Source of the DNA: Pictodentalium vernedei
Taxonomy: Eukaryota > Mollusca > Scaphopoda > Dentaliida > Dentaliidae
Assembly (NCBI GenBank): GCA_031216915.1
Contig: CM062289.1
Span: 21,120,520 to 21,184,519, forward strand
Direction: 5' to 3'
Length of the DNA: 64,000 bases
The position numbers were made by a program, and so were the translations under genes. A model generated the notes under the pieces. That model was not told where the DNA came from. It did no database searches and saw nothing but the letters and a program-made list of their open reading frames with translations. Below are positions 1 to 9,195 of this stretch, one piece after another. Position 1 is the stretch's first letter; each line of letters begins with the position of its first letter.

Positions 1-1065
1 TTCCATATCAGAAATCCGAAAACGTTTTGAACATCTAGAAACCATACCTGAACATATGAACACACTTTCAGTGTTTCACCGGAAACTGATTCTGATAATG
101 GCAAAAGTGATGCTACGGGCGCCACATGAGACCGAATCAAAAATCCCAAACCTTTATGCACATCTAGAGACCTTACCGGAACACACGAACACACTTTCAA
201 CGTTTCGAATTAAACCCCCTAGGAGCCTTTCGCCAGAAATTGATTCTCGAACAACAAAAGTAGCGCTACGCGTGCCACATGGGAGTCGGATCAAAAATTT
301 CGAAACCATTATACACATCTTGACACTCTCCAGAAACATATGAACATATTTCCAACGTTTGGAATTAAAACCCCTAGGAGCCTTTTCCCAAACCGACTTT
401 TTAACGCCAAAAGTGGCGCTATGGGCGCCACATGGGTCCGAATAAAAATTCCGAAATCTATAGACTTTAACGGAACATATGAACACACTTTCAAAGTTTC
501 GAATTAAAACCACTTGAATCCTTTTGCCGGAAACCGATTCTCTAATGACATAAGTGGCGCCACATGGGGTCGAATTAAAAATCCGAAACCTTTATGCACA
601 TGTAGAGATCCTAGCTGAACATATGAACACACTTTCAACGTTTCAAATTAAAACCCCTAGGAGCATTTCGTTGGAAACCGAATCTCTAATGACAAAAAGT
701 AGCACTACGGGCGCCACATGGGGTCCGAATCAAAATTCCGAAACCTTTATGCACGTCTACAGACCCTGCCGGAACATATGGACACACACTTTCAACGTTT
801 CGAATTTAAACCCCTAGGATCCTTTCGGCGGAAACCGATTCTCTACTGACAAAAGTGGCGTTACGGGCTGCACATGAGCCGAATAAAAAAAACGAAACCC
901 TTTATGCACATCTTGAAACCCTATCCGAACATATTTTCCACGTTTTGAATTACAACCCCAAGGAATCTTTCGCCGGAAACCGATTCTTTAATGACAAAAG
1001 TGGAGCTACGGGCGCCACATGAGGCCGAACCAAAAATCGGCAACCTTATTGCACACCTTGTCCTC
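1..1065. repeat. Diverged tandem repeat, ~140-157 bp unit
   Basis: About seven head-to-tail copies of one unit. Each contains an ACATATGAACACACTTTC-like segment, then AATTAAAACCCCTAGGAGCC, then a CGGAAACCGATTCT box and a GGCGCCACATGGGGTCCGA box. The CCTAGGAGCC landmark falls at about 221, 376, 515, 659, 816 and 961, so spacing ranges from 139 to 157 bp. Copies differ by substitutions and small indels. The first copy is cut by the left edge and the last fades out near 1065. Both strands have short open frames here, but they start and stop with the repeat units and show no protein similarity I recognise. Confidence 0.85.
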
Positions 1066-1420
1066 TCTATACCATGCTTATGAAGTATGGTAAGATTCAA
1101 AATTAAAGCTAAAAACGGACGTACGGACGGAGATCATCACTATATCCTCGCATTTTAGAAAATGTAGAGATAATAAAAAAAAGTTCAAATGAAATATTTG
1201 TCGAACAACTCAACACGCCCATCCCACACACCCCACACATCCCACATTCACACTTCTATAAAGCAACATATAATTCATTTTGTGATGTAAAAGAAATAAA
1301 AAAAACACGCTTTCGCCGGAATAAAAGGAGACTGTTATGAAAAAAAATGAAGAACTTTATATTGCTAATTTTTTGTATTGAAAGTAAAAAAAGAATAAAT
1401 CCCTTGTCAAAATCGGGCTT
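1066..1420. other. Unassigned AT-rich spacer
   Basis: No gene is visible. It holds a C/A-rich stretch of CCCACAC-type words (about 1215-1252), several oligo-A runs, and a short ACGGACGTACGGACGG microsatellite-like patch near 1117-1131. The open frames are short and AT-biased. Confidence 0.5.
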
Positions 1421-1605
1421 GTCAAAGTACCGCCGGTACCAACATAACTGGTACAGGGACGGGCAGAGCATGTCCCGGCGAAACCGGTACCGGGACAAGT
1501 CAACAATTGGGTGACATCACAATTAGATGGGAGAAATTCGTATTTAAACAGATCCAGTCCCCAAGATCGCAAAGACAAACATGGCATCGTGCCAATTATT
1601 CTACT

Positions 1606-1664
1606 GCGACATCAAAGTAATCATAAAGCACGAAAATCATGCTTTATGATTACTTTGATGTCGC
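1606..1664. repeat. Perfect 25-bp inverted repeat (hairpin)
   Basis: The arms at 1606-1630 and 1640-1664 are exact reverse complements (GCGACATCAAAG… against …CTTTGATGTCGC) with a 9-nt loop. Weaker pairing continues outward: CAAACATGGCATC near 1578 pairs with GATGCCACGTTTG near 1715-1728, with about 30 extra bases on the right side. This suggests a decayed larger foldback of roughly 1575-1730. Confidence 0.85.
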
Positions 1665-1844
1665 CACAGAATAATTTCTTTGAAGTAGCCGATGACGGTG
1701 CTTTATCTTTGATGCCACGTTTGGAAAGTTAAAATGATCGGCCATATCGAGGTGATGGTGCAGACAGAACATGCCCCTTTAGAGTGTTTTGATATGTTCA
1801 TTCACAAATAAGCTGAAAGTATGTCGTGTAAGTGTGCCATGCAC

Positions 1845-1920
1845 AATTCGCCCCCTGAGTTTCAATGTGTTCTATATGCCTGTTGGTACATAGAACACAT
1901 TGGAACTCAGGGGACGAATT
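1845..1920. repeat. 31-bp inverted repeat (hairpin)
   Basis: The arms at 1845-1875 and 1890-1920 pair at 29 of 31 positions across a 14-nt loop. The arm core is CTGAGTTTCAATGTGTTCTA. A deleted relative of this hairpin lies about 10.6 kb downstream, at 12517-12574 inside the satellite. Confidence 0.85.
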
Positions 1921-2060
1921 ATTAGGCCGTTCAGTTAGGAATTTCTCCATAAAATAATTTTGTCCCGGTACCGGCGGACAAAAGCTTCAGTACCGATGCC
2001 GGTTTGAGCCTGAGGGAACCAGCGGTACCAGTACAGGTACCGGTTTACATGCCTGGTCAA

Positions 2061-2645
2061 AACACATGGAATGTATAGTGTATTAATCTAATGGGTGCCA
2101 ATGCAGAAGGAGAAAGCATTCTACTGCCAAAAGTTTTAACGGAGATTTTTGTAATCTCTAGAGATTGGCATGGACTCTCTCATGCAAGCAGAAGACAGAG
2201 TCCGCACTCGACGGATTCATCTTATATAAATTCCCGTAATCTTCCGAATTCATACTACTAGCATCTAGTATTATGTCGCCGAACATGCTCACAGTAATAA
2301 CCGTCGATATTTCACCCCGAATCGGTCTCAATCCTGTCTATCTCGGAAGGAATCCCCGGTAGGTGCTGATACTGAACAGGGAGAAGACGTATGTATGCAG
2401 GAGACGATGGTATATAACGAGGTTGACGATCTCAAGCTTAGCTAATCTCACCGCTCTCCGTCCATCGTCCGTCCGTCCGTCCGTCCGTCCGAACGTCCGC
2501 GCATTATACGGGAGTTATGAGTTCTTTTTGTGTCGGGAGATGCATTATGAGCTTACCGAAATATTATGAACTTATTTGATATTATGAGCTTAATTACTGA
2601 GATATGAGACTTATGAGGCAAATAGCGAATTTTCGGGGTTTATAT
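2061..2645. other. Unassigned region with (GTCC)6 microsatellite
   Basis: Apparently unique sequence with no recognisable gene. A perfect (GTCC)6 run occupies 2467-2490, with imperfect copies on both sides. The short open frame across it is an artefact of the tetranucleotide repeat. Confidence 0.5.
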
Positions 2646-2696
2646 TAAGGGTTAGGGTCAGTTCAGGGTTGGGGTTAGGGTTAGGGTTAGGGTTAG
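2646..2696 (+). repeat. Short interstitial telomere-like (TTAGGG) block
   Basis: Four uninterrupted GGGTTA units lie at 2672-2695. Two more degenerate copies start at 2649. TTAGGG is the usual telomere repeat of metazoans. The block is only about 50 bp and is interrupted by GGTCAGTTCAG, so it is an internal patch and not a chromosome end. No inverted subtelomeric structure was seen around it. Confidence 0.75.
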
Positions 2697-2739
2697 TGTC
2701 TCTTTAAGATTACGGTTGGGGGATGTAACAGTTTCTATG

Positions 2740-2753
2740 CCCCCCCCCCCCCC
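2740..2753. repeat. Poly(C)14 tract
   Basis: An uninterrupted run of 14 C. Similar homopolymer G runs occur at 3010-3024 (15 G), 3574-3586 (13 G, followed by further G-rich sequence) and 6102-6113 (12 G). Such runs are prone to length error, so frames crossing them should not be trusted. Confidence 0.9.
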
Positions 2754-2879
2754 AATTTTTCCCAAACCGAGGTTTCAACCGTTGTCCACACGAAGAATTA
2801 AAGTGATAAATTTTTCCGTTTTTTTACCCCACAACTCCCTTTTCCGTCGTCCGTTGTCCGTCAACACCATGGTTTGGTC

Positions 2880-4296
2880 TTCTCCTCCAAAACCACTGGG
2901 CCAATTCAAATGAAAGTTTGTGTGAGTGGTGGTCCTGAAAGGGTCATTGCATTTTTGTTCAACTCAACATGTTCAGCCCATAGGGAGGGGCCATAAGTAC
3001 TTGACTGGTGGGGGGGGGGGGGGGATGCTCCAAATTTTTTTTCAACATTTCTTCTCATAAACCAGTGGGTACAATAACTTGATATTTGTTATGAACCTTC
3101 CTTTTGAGGTGTAGAATCAAGTTTGTTCAAACGAAGTTCGTGAAGCAATATTTGGCTTTATAATGTGAGGGGTAAGATTTTTGGCCGCGCCCAAAATTTC
3201 TATTTTCTGAACCGATGGTCCTATTTGAACCAAATTTAGTATGTGGTATTATTGGGTGATAAGTACTTAACTCATGCAAAACATTTCCCGCATCCCCATG
3301 GGACCCCAGGAGCTGAAAATAGAAATATTTTCAAATGCCTATATTTCACAAACCACACGGAACAGAGAGCTGTTATTGGGTATGAAGCATCCTTAGGAGC
3401 AGTAGAATTGAGTGGTAAAAACATTGCCATCGGCTATGTTAGAATGTTCTGTAGAGGGCATCGAAGAAATGCTGAGTCAGCATATTTGCAATAATTAAAA
3501 AACATCTTTTCTCCAGAACCAATGGTCAGAATCTTTTGATATTTGGTATACAGCATACATATGGGGGCGGGGCGGGGGGGGGGGGGAGGGGGGGTCTGAT
3601 ACAAGTTTGTTAAAATAAAGCCTATTGGTTCATATTTGGGCTCTATACAGGAGCCTGAATATTTAACTTTGGGCAATATGAGAAATATTCTTTAAAAATC
3701 TTCTTCAGGACCACCAGTCAGAATCTTTTAATGTTTGATATACATCATTGTTATGAGTGTCAGATTGAAGATTGTTCAAACCTTCCTATGGAAGCCCAAA
3801 TTTTAACTTAGTTCAATATGGGGGGTAATTTTTAAAAAAATCTTCTTCTTCAGCTCCATCAGTCAGAATGCTTTCATATTTGGTATACAACATCTCTAGG
3901 GCGGTCAGATTCAAGTTTGTTCAAATCTGGTCCCTAGGTGTATATTTGGGCTCGCTATGGTAGCCCAAATTTTAACTAGGTGCAACATGAGGAAATTTTT
4001 TTTTGTTATGAGCGTCATATTGAAGATTGTTCAAACCTTCCTATGGGAGCCCAAATTTTAACTTAGTTCAATATGGGGGATAATTTAAAAAAAAATCTTC
4101 TTCTTCAGATCCACCAGTCAGAATATTTTTATATTTGGTACTAGTTTACAATATCTCTAGGGGGGTCCGATTCAACTTTGTTCAAATCTAGTGTCTGGGT
4201 TAATATTTGGACTGCCTATAGGAGCCCAAATTTTAACTTAGCGCAATATGGGAGCCGGAATTGGTCATGTAGATGAAGAATTAGAAATTTTGTTTA
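2880..4296. repeat. Diverged ~165-bp tandem repeat, left block
   Basis: Repeated units contain CTTCTTCAGATCCACCAGTC-like, ATATTTGGTATACAACATCT-like, TCAAGTTTGTTCAAA and GGAGCCCAAATTTTAACTTA-like segments in fixed order. The GTCAGAAT landmark appears near 3525, 3717, 3862 and 4117. Units before about 3500 are older and more diverged but keep the order (CCAGAACCA, then TTTGATATTTGG, then TTGTTCAAA). Repeats of this style are, from memory, abundant in mollusc genomes; this was not checked. The open frame at 3243-3494 lies within this repeat and is not supported as a gene. Confidence 0.7.
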
Positions 4297-4495
4297 TTCA
4301 GTATCCTCTTGTGAGGTGTAACTAAGATTAATCCACATAGGTTGTATCAGGGGGCTTCATAGGGGAGCTCCACCTTTTACATTATGATCAACTGAAGAAA
4401 AGGCATGATTCTTGGACTATTTTAGTCACTCCTGAGGAGCTCAAGGATTGACATGGTGAGCGCTTCAGACCCCATGAGGCCTCTTGTATAGGTTC
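4297..4495. repeat. Dispersed repeat, copy 1 (GGCCTCTTGT end)
   Basis: The segment runs from GTATCCTCTTGTGAGGTGTA to a characteristic end, AGACCCCATGAGGCCTCTTG. It matches 5533-5793 in order and at most positions, in the same orientation. Copy 2 carries about 69 extra bases before its shared 3' end. No coding frame was found. The T/A-rich edges and shared termini suggest a short interspersed or truncated retroelement, but its class is not recognised. Confidence 0.7.
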
Positions 4496-4542
4496 ATATC
4501 ACATCTTATTTACCACCACAAAAGTCCATAACTGTTGTATTA

Positions 4543-4798
4543 GAGTACATGGAGAGTGTATTATCATTAAATCATCCGCAGAGTGGAGATTCCACCCGAG
4601 CAATAATTGCAAATTTGTTGCAAAGCATAACCATCACAAGCAAAGTTCCAGCCAATGGACCTCCGGGTTAAACCCGGAGGTCCATTGGCTGAAACTTTGC
4701 TTGTGTTTTTTGTCCATATGTACAGAATTTGTAAGTGATACTTTGGGTGATACTCCACTCCGCGGGTGATTTAGTTACAATCCACTCTCCACGTACTG
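4543..4798. mobile_element. Palindromic MITE, copy 1 (TA-flanked)
   Basis: A 256-bp element flanked by TA on both sides (4541-4542 and 4799-4800). The outer ends, GAGTACATGGAGAG and CTCTCCACGTACTG, are inverted copies, as are the next ~30 bases with AATCA(C/T)CCGC. The centre is a 35-bp hairpin (4635-4669 / 4670-4705) with arm core CCAATGGACCTCCGGG. The TA flanks and small size fit a non-autonomous Tc1/mariner-like element, but no transposase is present to prove it. It interrupts the ~165-bp repeat region. Confidence 0.85.
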
Positions 4799-4904
4799 TA
4801 CATACAACAATTGTCTATTTGTCCATTTAAAGTTCAATTATATCGACCAGAAATACTTTTATTTAACAATAAAATAGTTATCATCTGCAGAATAACATAA
4901 AAAT

Positions 4905-5545
4905 GATAATTTTAAAAAATCTTCTCCAGATCCATCCGTCGGAATGCTTTCATATTTGGTATACAACATCTCTAGGAGGGTCAGATTCAAGTTTGTTCAA
5001 TTCGAGTGCCTGAGTAAATATTTGGGCTCTATATGGGGACCTGAAATTTAACTTAGTACAATATGAGGTCATTTCTTCAAAAATCTTCTTCTTCACCTGT
5101 CAGAATCCTTTCAAATTTGGTTTACAACATCTCTAGAGGAGTCAGATTCAAGTTTGTTCAAACTGGATCCCTAGGTTAATATCTGGTTTCCTTATGGTAG
5201 CCCAAATTTTACCTTAGTGCAATATGAGGACATTTCTTTAAAAATCTTCTTCTTCAGATCCTCCAGTCGGAAGCTTCTGCATTTGGTATACAACATCTCT
5301 GGGGTGGGGGCGGATTCAAGTTTGTTCAAAATGGCCCCGTAGGTTAATATTGGGGCTCGCTATGTAGCCAAAATTTTAACTTAGTGCAATATGAAGAAAT
5401 TTCTTTAAATTTTTTCTTCTTCAGATCCAACAGTCAGAATGTTTTCATATTTGGAAAAAAACATTTTCAGGAAAGTCAGATTCAACTTTGTTCAAATCGA
5501 GAGCCTGGGTTAATATTTGGGCTCCCTTTTGTATTCAGTACCCTC
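4905..5545. repeat. Diverged ~165-bp tandem repeat, right block
   Basis: Continuation of the repeat seen at 2.9-4.3 kb, with the GTCAGAAT-type landmark near 4938, 5099, 5267 and 5433 (spacing 161, 168 and 166 bp). Unit order is unchanged and these copies are more regular than those on the left. The MITE and dispersed repeat at 4.3-4.8 kb separate the two blocks. Confidence 0.75.
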
Positions 5546-5793
5546 TAGAGGCGTGTAACTAAGATTAATCCACATAGGTTGTATCAAGGGGCTTCATAGG
5601 GGAGCTCCACATTTTACATTATGGTCACTGAAGAAAAAGCATGATGCTCGGACTATTTTTGTCACTCCTGAGGGGCTCAAGGACTGACAATGTATCCTAT
5701 GGAGATGGACTGCTAAATGTAAACTCATTCTTGGACTCTGTTTATATCGTGTTCTGTTCAAGGTGAGCCCTTTAGGCCCCGTGGAGCCTCTTG
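5533..5793. repeat. Dispersed repeat, copy 2 (GGCCTCTTGT-type end)
   Basis: Same orientation as copy 1 at 4297-4495. It shares the TAACTAAGATTAATCCACAT and CATAGGGGAGCTCCAC segments and ends in GGCCCCGTGGAGCCTCTTGT. An extra segment of about 69 bp (roughly 5692-5760) is absent from copy 1. Its 3' end forms the last codons of the minus-strand open frame at 5758-6435, which weakens the case that this frame is a real gene. Confidence 0.7.
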
Positions 5794-6435
5794 TTTCTTT
5801 TCTTCTCGTTTCATCTCGATATCGCCCATTCGTTTAGCCATATTGATCTCTCGAATATTCCTTTTCAATTCAAGAAATCGACGAACCATCTCATCTCTGA
5901 ACGTAGGGTCTTTGATCTTTAAAATTAACATACTTCTTTTAATAATAATATTTTTTTTTATTTTTAATTTTATTAAAAATTGTTGCTGTTTTCTTCTACT
6001 TAATAATATAAAGAAAGAAAGATTCTTTAATACATTATATATTTCCTCCGTCAAAGGCAGACACACAGACAGAATCGCGATCGATCGGATTGTGGGGGTG
6101 TGGGGGGGGGGGGATATTTTCACACATCCGAGAGATCCCTGTCGAATCGTCCTCGCGAGCCGTAAAAACACTGCAAAAGGCGGGCGGAAAATTACATGTT
6201 TTTTGCAATTTTGACGATTTCTGATTTTCTGCATTCGAGACATCACAGCCAAATCATTGACATACTTCGACGAGACACTTGAGAAAAACGACAAAAACTT
6301 ACACGGGTTGGCATTTTCTGTGGCAATGTGTAATATCGCATCAGAGAGATCTTGGCGAAATTGATGAAATCGACCAAGAAAACACTTAGAAAGCCGCGTA
6401 AAAAATACCTGGTTTTGTTTTGTCGTCAACTTCAT
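5758..6435 (-). CDS. Unrecognised 225-codon ORF, doubtful gene
   Basis: The longest open frame in the window; I do not recognise it. Residues 1-80 (MKLTTKQNQVFF…) look the most protein-like, with mixed charged and aromatic residues. The middle is low complexity: a Pro run comes from the 12-G homopolymer at 6102-6113, and an Ile/Lys run comes from AT-rich DNA near 5940-6000. The last ~10 residues come from the dispersed repeat at 5533-5793. A good splice donor (GTAAGT on the minus strand, 6302-6297) lies inside the frame, so a shorter exon ending near 6303 is possible. A MITE lies 58 bp upstream of the ATG. It could be one or two exons of an unknown gene joined by chance, or no gene at all. 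Confidence 0.2.
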   Translation of the reverse strand: MKLTTKQNQVFFTRLSKCFLGRFHQFRQDLSDAILHIATENANPCKFLSFFSSVSSKYVNDLAVMSRMQKIRNRQNCKKHVIFRPPFAVFLRLARTIRQGSLGCVKISPPPHTPTIRSIAILSVCLPLTEEIYNVLKNLSFFILLSRRKQQQFLIKLKIKKNIIIKRSMLILKIKDPTFRDEMVRRFLELKRNIREINMAKRMGDIEMKREEKKQEAPRGLKGSP

Positions 6436-6492
6436 CTCGGATTTGCGGTATATTCCCTGTCATCACTATCCTCTTGAGTAAAAAATATAATA

Positions 6493-6747
6493 CAGTACGT
6501 GGAGAGTTGATTGTAACTAAATCACCCGCAGAGTGTACTTATCACTCAAAGTATTACTTTCAAATTCTGAACTTATGGACAAATACAGGCAATGTTTCAA
6601 CCAATGGACCTCCGGGTACAACCCGGAGGTCCATTTGGCTGAAACTTTGCTTGTGCTTGTTATGCTTTGCGATAAATCTGAAATTATTACACGGGTGGAA
6701 TCTCCACTTCTCTGGTAATTTAATGACAATACACTCTCCACGTACTG
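6493..6747. mobile_element. Palindromic MITE, copy 2 (TA-flanked, reversed)
   Basis: 255 bp between TA at 6491-6492 and TA at 6748-6749. The terminal repeats CAGTACGTGGAGAGT and ACTCTCCACGTACTG are perfect over 14-15 bases. The central hairpin with CCAATGGACCTCCGGG is retained, with one extra T in the right arm. The arm containing the GCAAAGCATAAC-like segment lies on the right here but on the left in copies 1 and 3, so this copy is inserted in the opposite orientation. Its cleaner ends suggest it is the youngest or best preserved of the three. Confidence 0.87.
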
Positions 6748-6749
6748 TA

Positions 6750-7286
6750 AATTGTCACACTGGGACTGGAACTGAGCGAGCTCAGAATTTTCACAGATTT
6801 TCCAAGATTTTATTTTTGCTCCATCTCCGAGATTAGACCTGACAAGACGGGACAGATCCTCGTGGTCTCTCTATATGCAATTCGATTTCCATCCGATTTC
6901 CGACTCCAAACAATCGCGTGCCGACTTGTGGTATTCGACGCCACTTTCGCGAGAAATCTAAAGTGGGCCAGTATTGCAGGGTTTCTGGATTTAGGTAATT
7001 TATCGAGAAAATATTTCGAAGTTTGCGAGAATTCAAAAAGGGCTCTTAATGGGCTAGAATGCCACTTTTTCCCCTACTAACGCAGAATTGGTCTCGAAAA
7101 ATATCCGACAGAACACGAAACGGGAAGCCATCTAAGTTATATCTATGTAACTGATTCTGTAGGAGAGAATGATGTTGGTCCATATCCATGTACATGTTGT
7201 TGCACTTGAATAATAATAGATTTATTGACTAATTACCAGTAATCCACTGGACGTAGCGGACCATAAGTCATCGCAATAAGCAGAAT
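6750..7286. other. Unassigned single-copy-looking segment
   Basis: GC is slightly higher than in neighbouring DNA and no internal repeat was seen. Short frames exist on both strands (6862-7080 plus; 6833-7036 minus), but neither matches a family I know. It could be regulatory or untranslated sequence next to the doubtful minus-strand frame. Nothing stronger can be said. Confidence 0.35.
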
Positions 7287-8173
7287 TTAACCATTTCGCT
7301 GCTGTGCAATTTGGTAATATCCTGTGCTGAACCATATATTGGAGGGAATTGGGTTAAAGTGAAAAGAAATGAAAGCGCCAATAACGTTCACGTATTTGTA
7401 AATTTAAAACTGTTATTATACAGTACATGGATAGTGTATTATCACTAAATCACCTCTGGGGTGGCGATTCCACCCAAGCAATAATTGCAGATTTGTTGCA
7501 AACCATAATAAGCACAAGCAAAGTTCCAGCCAATGGATCTCCGGGTTAAACCCGGAGGTCCATTGGCTGAAACATTGTTTGTGATTTTTGTCCATATGTG
7601 CAGAATTTGAAAGTGATACTTTGGGTGATACCTCCACTCTACGGGTGATGTTGTTACAATCCATTCTCCACGTATATTGGAAAAACGTTGACTGAGTTCA
7701 ACAATGTTTCCAAAACTACTCCCAGCCACACTCCGTAAATCTCAAAAGAAAAGACGTCTAGTCGACTTGAATTTAGTTCCTATTTAATGGACTGACTATG
7801 TAGTCCAAACTTTGCTCCACAGGCCGTTATATAATTTTTGTTTTGTTTTGTCGCCGAGTGGCACTGGACAACAGAAAACAATATATATATGTTGGGACAA
7901 GTTTGGACTATTGAGTTCGTTGTTGCCTCGCGTATTTCGGAATTCACATAGGCGTGAAAAATGGTTGAGATCAAATGGATAATGCCATATCGTCTGTCAC
8001 TTGCATTTGGTATAACCTGCGTTCTATTGAGAATAACAACGAGCTATGATATCCATTCTCTGTACAGGTATGTGGTATCTCCGTACTGAGTACGGGTACT
8101 ACGGACTTATCGCACATGCCGTCAACAGTTGGTTTCCGTACTTAATATGGACCTGTAGCAGCGAAAGGGTTAA
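7287..8173. mobile_element. Non-autonomous piggyBac-like element
   Basis: TTAA at 7287-7290 and TTAA at 8170-8173 flank an 879-bp segment. Its ends are CCATTTCGCTGCT on the left and, read inward on the other strand, CCCTTTCGCTGCT on the right: 12 of 13 identical. TTAA target duplication with a CCCTTT-type terminal repeat is the signature of the piggyBac superfamily. There is no transposase frame. An inner 12-bp inverted repeat (7801-7812 / 7899-7910, TAGTCCAAACTT) and a CCGTACTGAGTACGG palindrome near 8071-8086 are further structure. The MITE at 7421-7677 is nested inside, so the element was about 620 bp before that insertion. Confidence 0.75.
7421..7677. mobile_element. Palindromic MITE, copy 3 (nested, decayed right end)
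   Basis: Starts at CAGTACATGGATAGT after TA (7419-7420) and keeps the central CCGGGTTAAACCCGG hairpin. The right end reads CCACGTATATTGG where CCACGTACTGTA is expected, so its terminus has mutated and the exact end is uncertain by a few bases. Orientation is the same as copy 1. It lies inside the piggyBac-like element and so inserted after it. Confidence 0.82.
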
Positions 8174-8424
8174 TTAGATAAATGTTTAATACTGTAGCGA
8201 GTCACTCGCAAAGGTAGGAACTATTTATGTTTTATAAAGTTGATAACCTACAATGTTTTATTAACGAAAAAACACAATGCCTTATTACCACTCACTGACA
8301 TTTAACGTCGAACGTTTGTCCAACAAAAATTCCAGCACCTTATTTACAAAAGAAATAATAATCTTTTTTTTTGTTTCGTCATCGACCATGCTCTCCAATG
8401 CTACAATGGTTGTTTGGTACCACA
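8174..8424. other. AT-rich spacer, nothing assigned
   Basis: Contains oligo-T runs and a short open frame (8277-8477) that runs into the hairpin at 8425-8500. No gene or repeat was recognised. Confidence 0.4.
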
Positions 8425-8500
8425 GTTTTAGCCAAGGAAGATATTATAGTGCCAAATTTAATTATTTGGCACTATAATATCTGTTTGTTGGAGCTAAAAC
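8425..8500. repeat. AT-rich hairpin
   Basis: The inner arms 8439-8457 and 8464-8482 are perfect over 19 bp (AGATATTATAGTGCCAAAT) around a 6-nt loop. Outer arms GTTTTAGC (8425-8432) and GCTAAAAC (8493-8500) extend the pairing past an unpaired bulge. This is probably a small foldback element or part of one. The outer limits are not clear. Confidence 0.75.
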
Positions 8501-8582
8501 AGAAATAACAATGTTGCACTTTTGCATCATTTTCTTCTTCGAGTCTCTTCCGTCATTCTGTAGTTTTCTCTTTTCTGTCAGA

Positions 8583-8785
8583 GGGAAAGGCGGGAAGACA
8601 GCCAATCTGGCTATGCCTTTCCCTGCCGGTATACAAAAATTGTTATATCCCATTATCTATGTACATCTGGAATAATATTATTGTATACGAGAACCCTGTT
8701 ATGATGTAACCATACATATATATTTATCATTCTGTATTTTTGTATATTGGTAAATAAACATATCATATCATCATATCATATCATT
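8583..8785 (+). mobile_element. Possible 3' end of a LINE-like retroelement
   Basis: The order is a stem-loop with arms GGGAAAGGC (8583-8591) and GCCTTTCCC (8615-8623) and inner stem AGCC/GGCT, then about 130 bp of AT-rich sequence, AATAAA at 8753-8758, and a simple tail of CATAT/CATC words (8759-8784). A 3' UTR stem-loop followed by a short-motif tail is typical of the 3' ends of several non-LTR families. No reverse transcriptase frame lies upstream, so this would be a strongly 5'-truncated copy. It may instead be a chance hairpin beside a microsatellite. Confidence 0.4.
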
Positions 8786-8923
8786 GGCTAAATCAGAACC
8801 CGACAGCATTAACTTTGGTGTTGGGATTATATATTTATCATATGACTCGTCCGTTTTGTTCACTTTAAAACATTTGATATTTTGCGTTCATATTAATCAG
8901 TGATACATAAAGCCTTCCGTCAA

Positions 8924-9092
8924 TTTCATTGGTCATTATCAAAACTAGACAATTTAATTGGCTGAAAAAATACAACTGGGCCACATTTTCCTAATTTGCA
9001 TAATTAGAGTTGTAAGCTTTTATTGGTCAATTTCAAAACTGGACAATTTGATTGGCTAAACAAAATACAACTGGATCACATTTGCATAATTT
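8924..9092 (+). repeat. Direct tandem duplication, two ~75-82 bp copies
   Basis: Copy 1 (8924-9005) and copy 2 (9018-9092) share ATTGGTCA, CAAAACT(A/G)GACAATTT, ATTGGCT, AAATACAACTGG and TTTGCATAAT in the same order. Each copy holds two CCAAT-type words (ATTGG), so four occur within about 170 bp. Such boxes can act in promoters, but no gene start is visible here. Confidence 0.75.
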
Positions 9093-9195
9093 CAGTAGGG
9101 AGAATTTACGTTATCTGTCCTATTTAGGGTGGGTTATATTGTATTAATCTTTTACCTACAAGAAAAACGGCATTCATTTTTTTTAATATTTTCAC

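Larger units (their letters stand above)
1421..2060. mobile_element. Possible foldback element with GGTACC-rich ends
   Basis: Two GC-rich clusters of about 80 bp (1421-1500 and 1963-2052), crowded with GGTACC/GGTACA words, flank an AT-richer interior. The segment CCGGTACCGGGACAA near 1483-1497 recurs inverted near 1966-1980, so the clusters face each other like terminal inverted repeats. The interior contains two separate long hairpins. No transposase frame and no clear target-site duplication were found. An inverted pair of GGTACC minisatellites is an alternative reading. Confidence 0.4.

Noticed and set aside
56..817. Open frames of 60-119 codons in the first 820 bases
   Set aside because: They follow the ~150-bp tandem repeat, occur on both strands and begin or end with repeat units.
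2646..2696. Chromosome end
   Set aside because: Only a few TTAGGG units, with ordinary sequence on both sides.
2716..2913. Open frame with a run of prolines
   Set aside because: The Pro run is the poly(C)14 tract; the rest lies in diverged repeat sequence.
7416..7729. Minus-strand frames of 82 and 94 codons, with relatives at 4567-4758 and 6517-6741
   Set aside because: Their similarity to each other comes from the shared palindromic MITE, not from a protein family.
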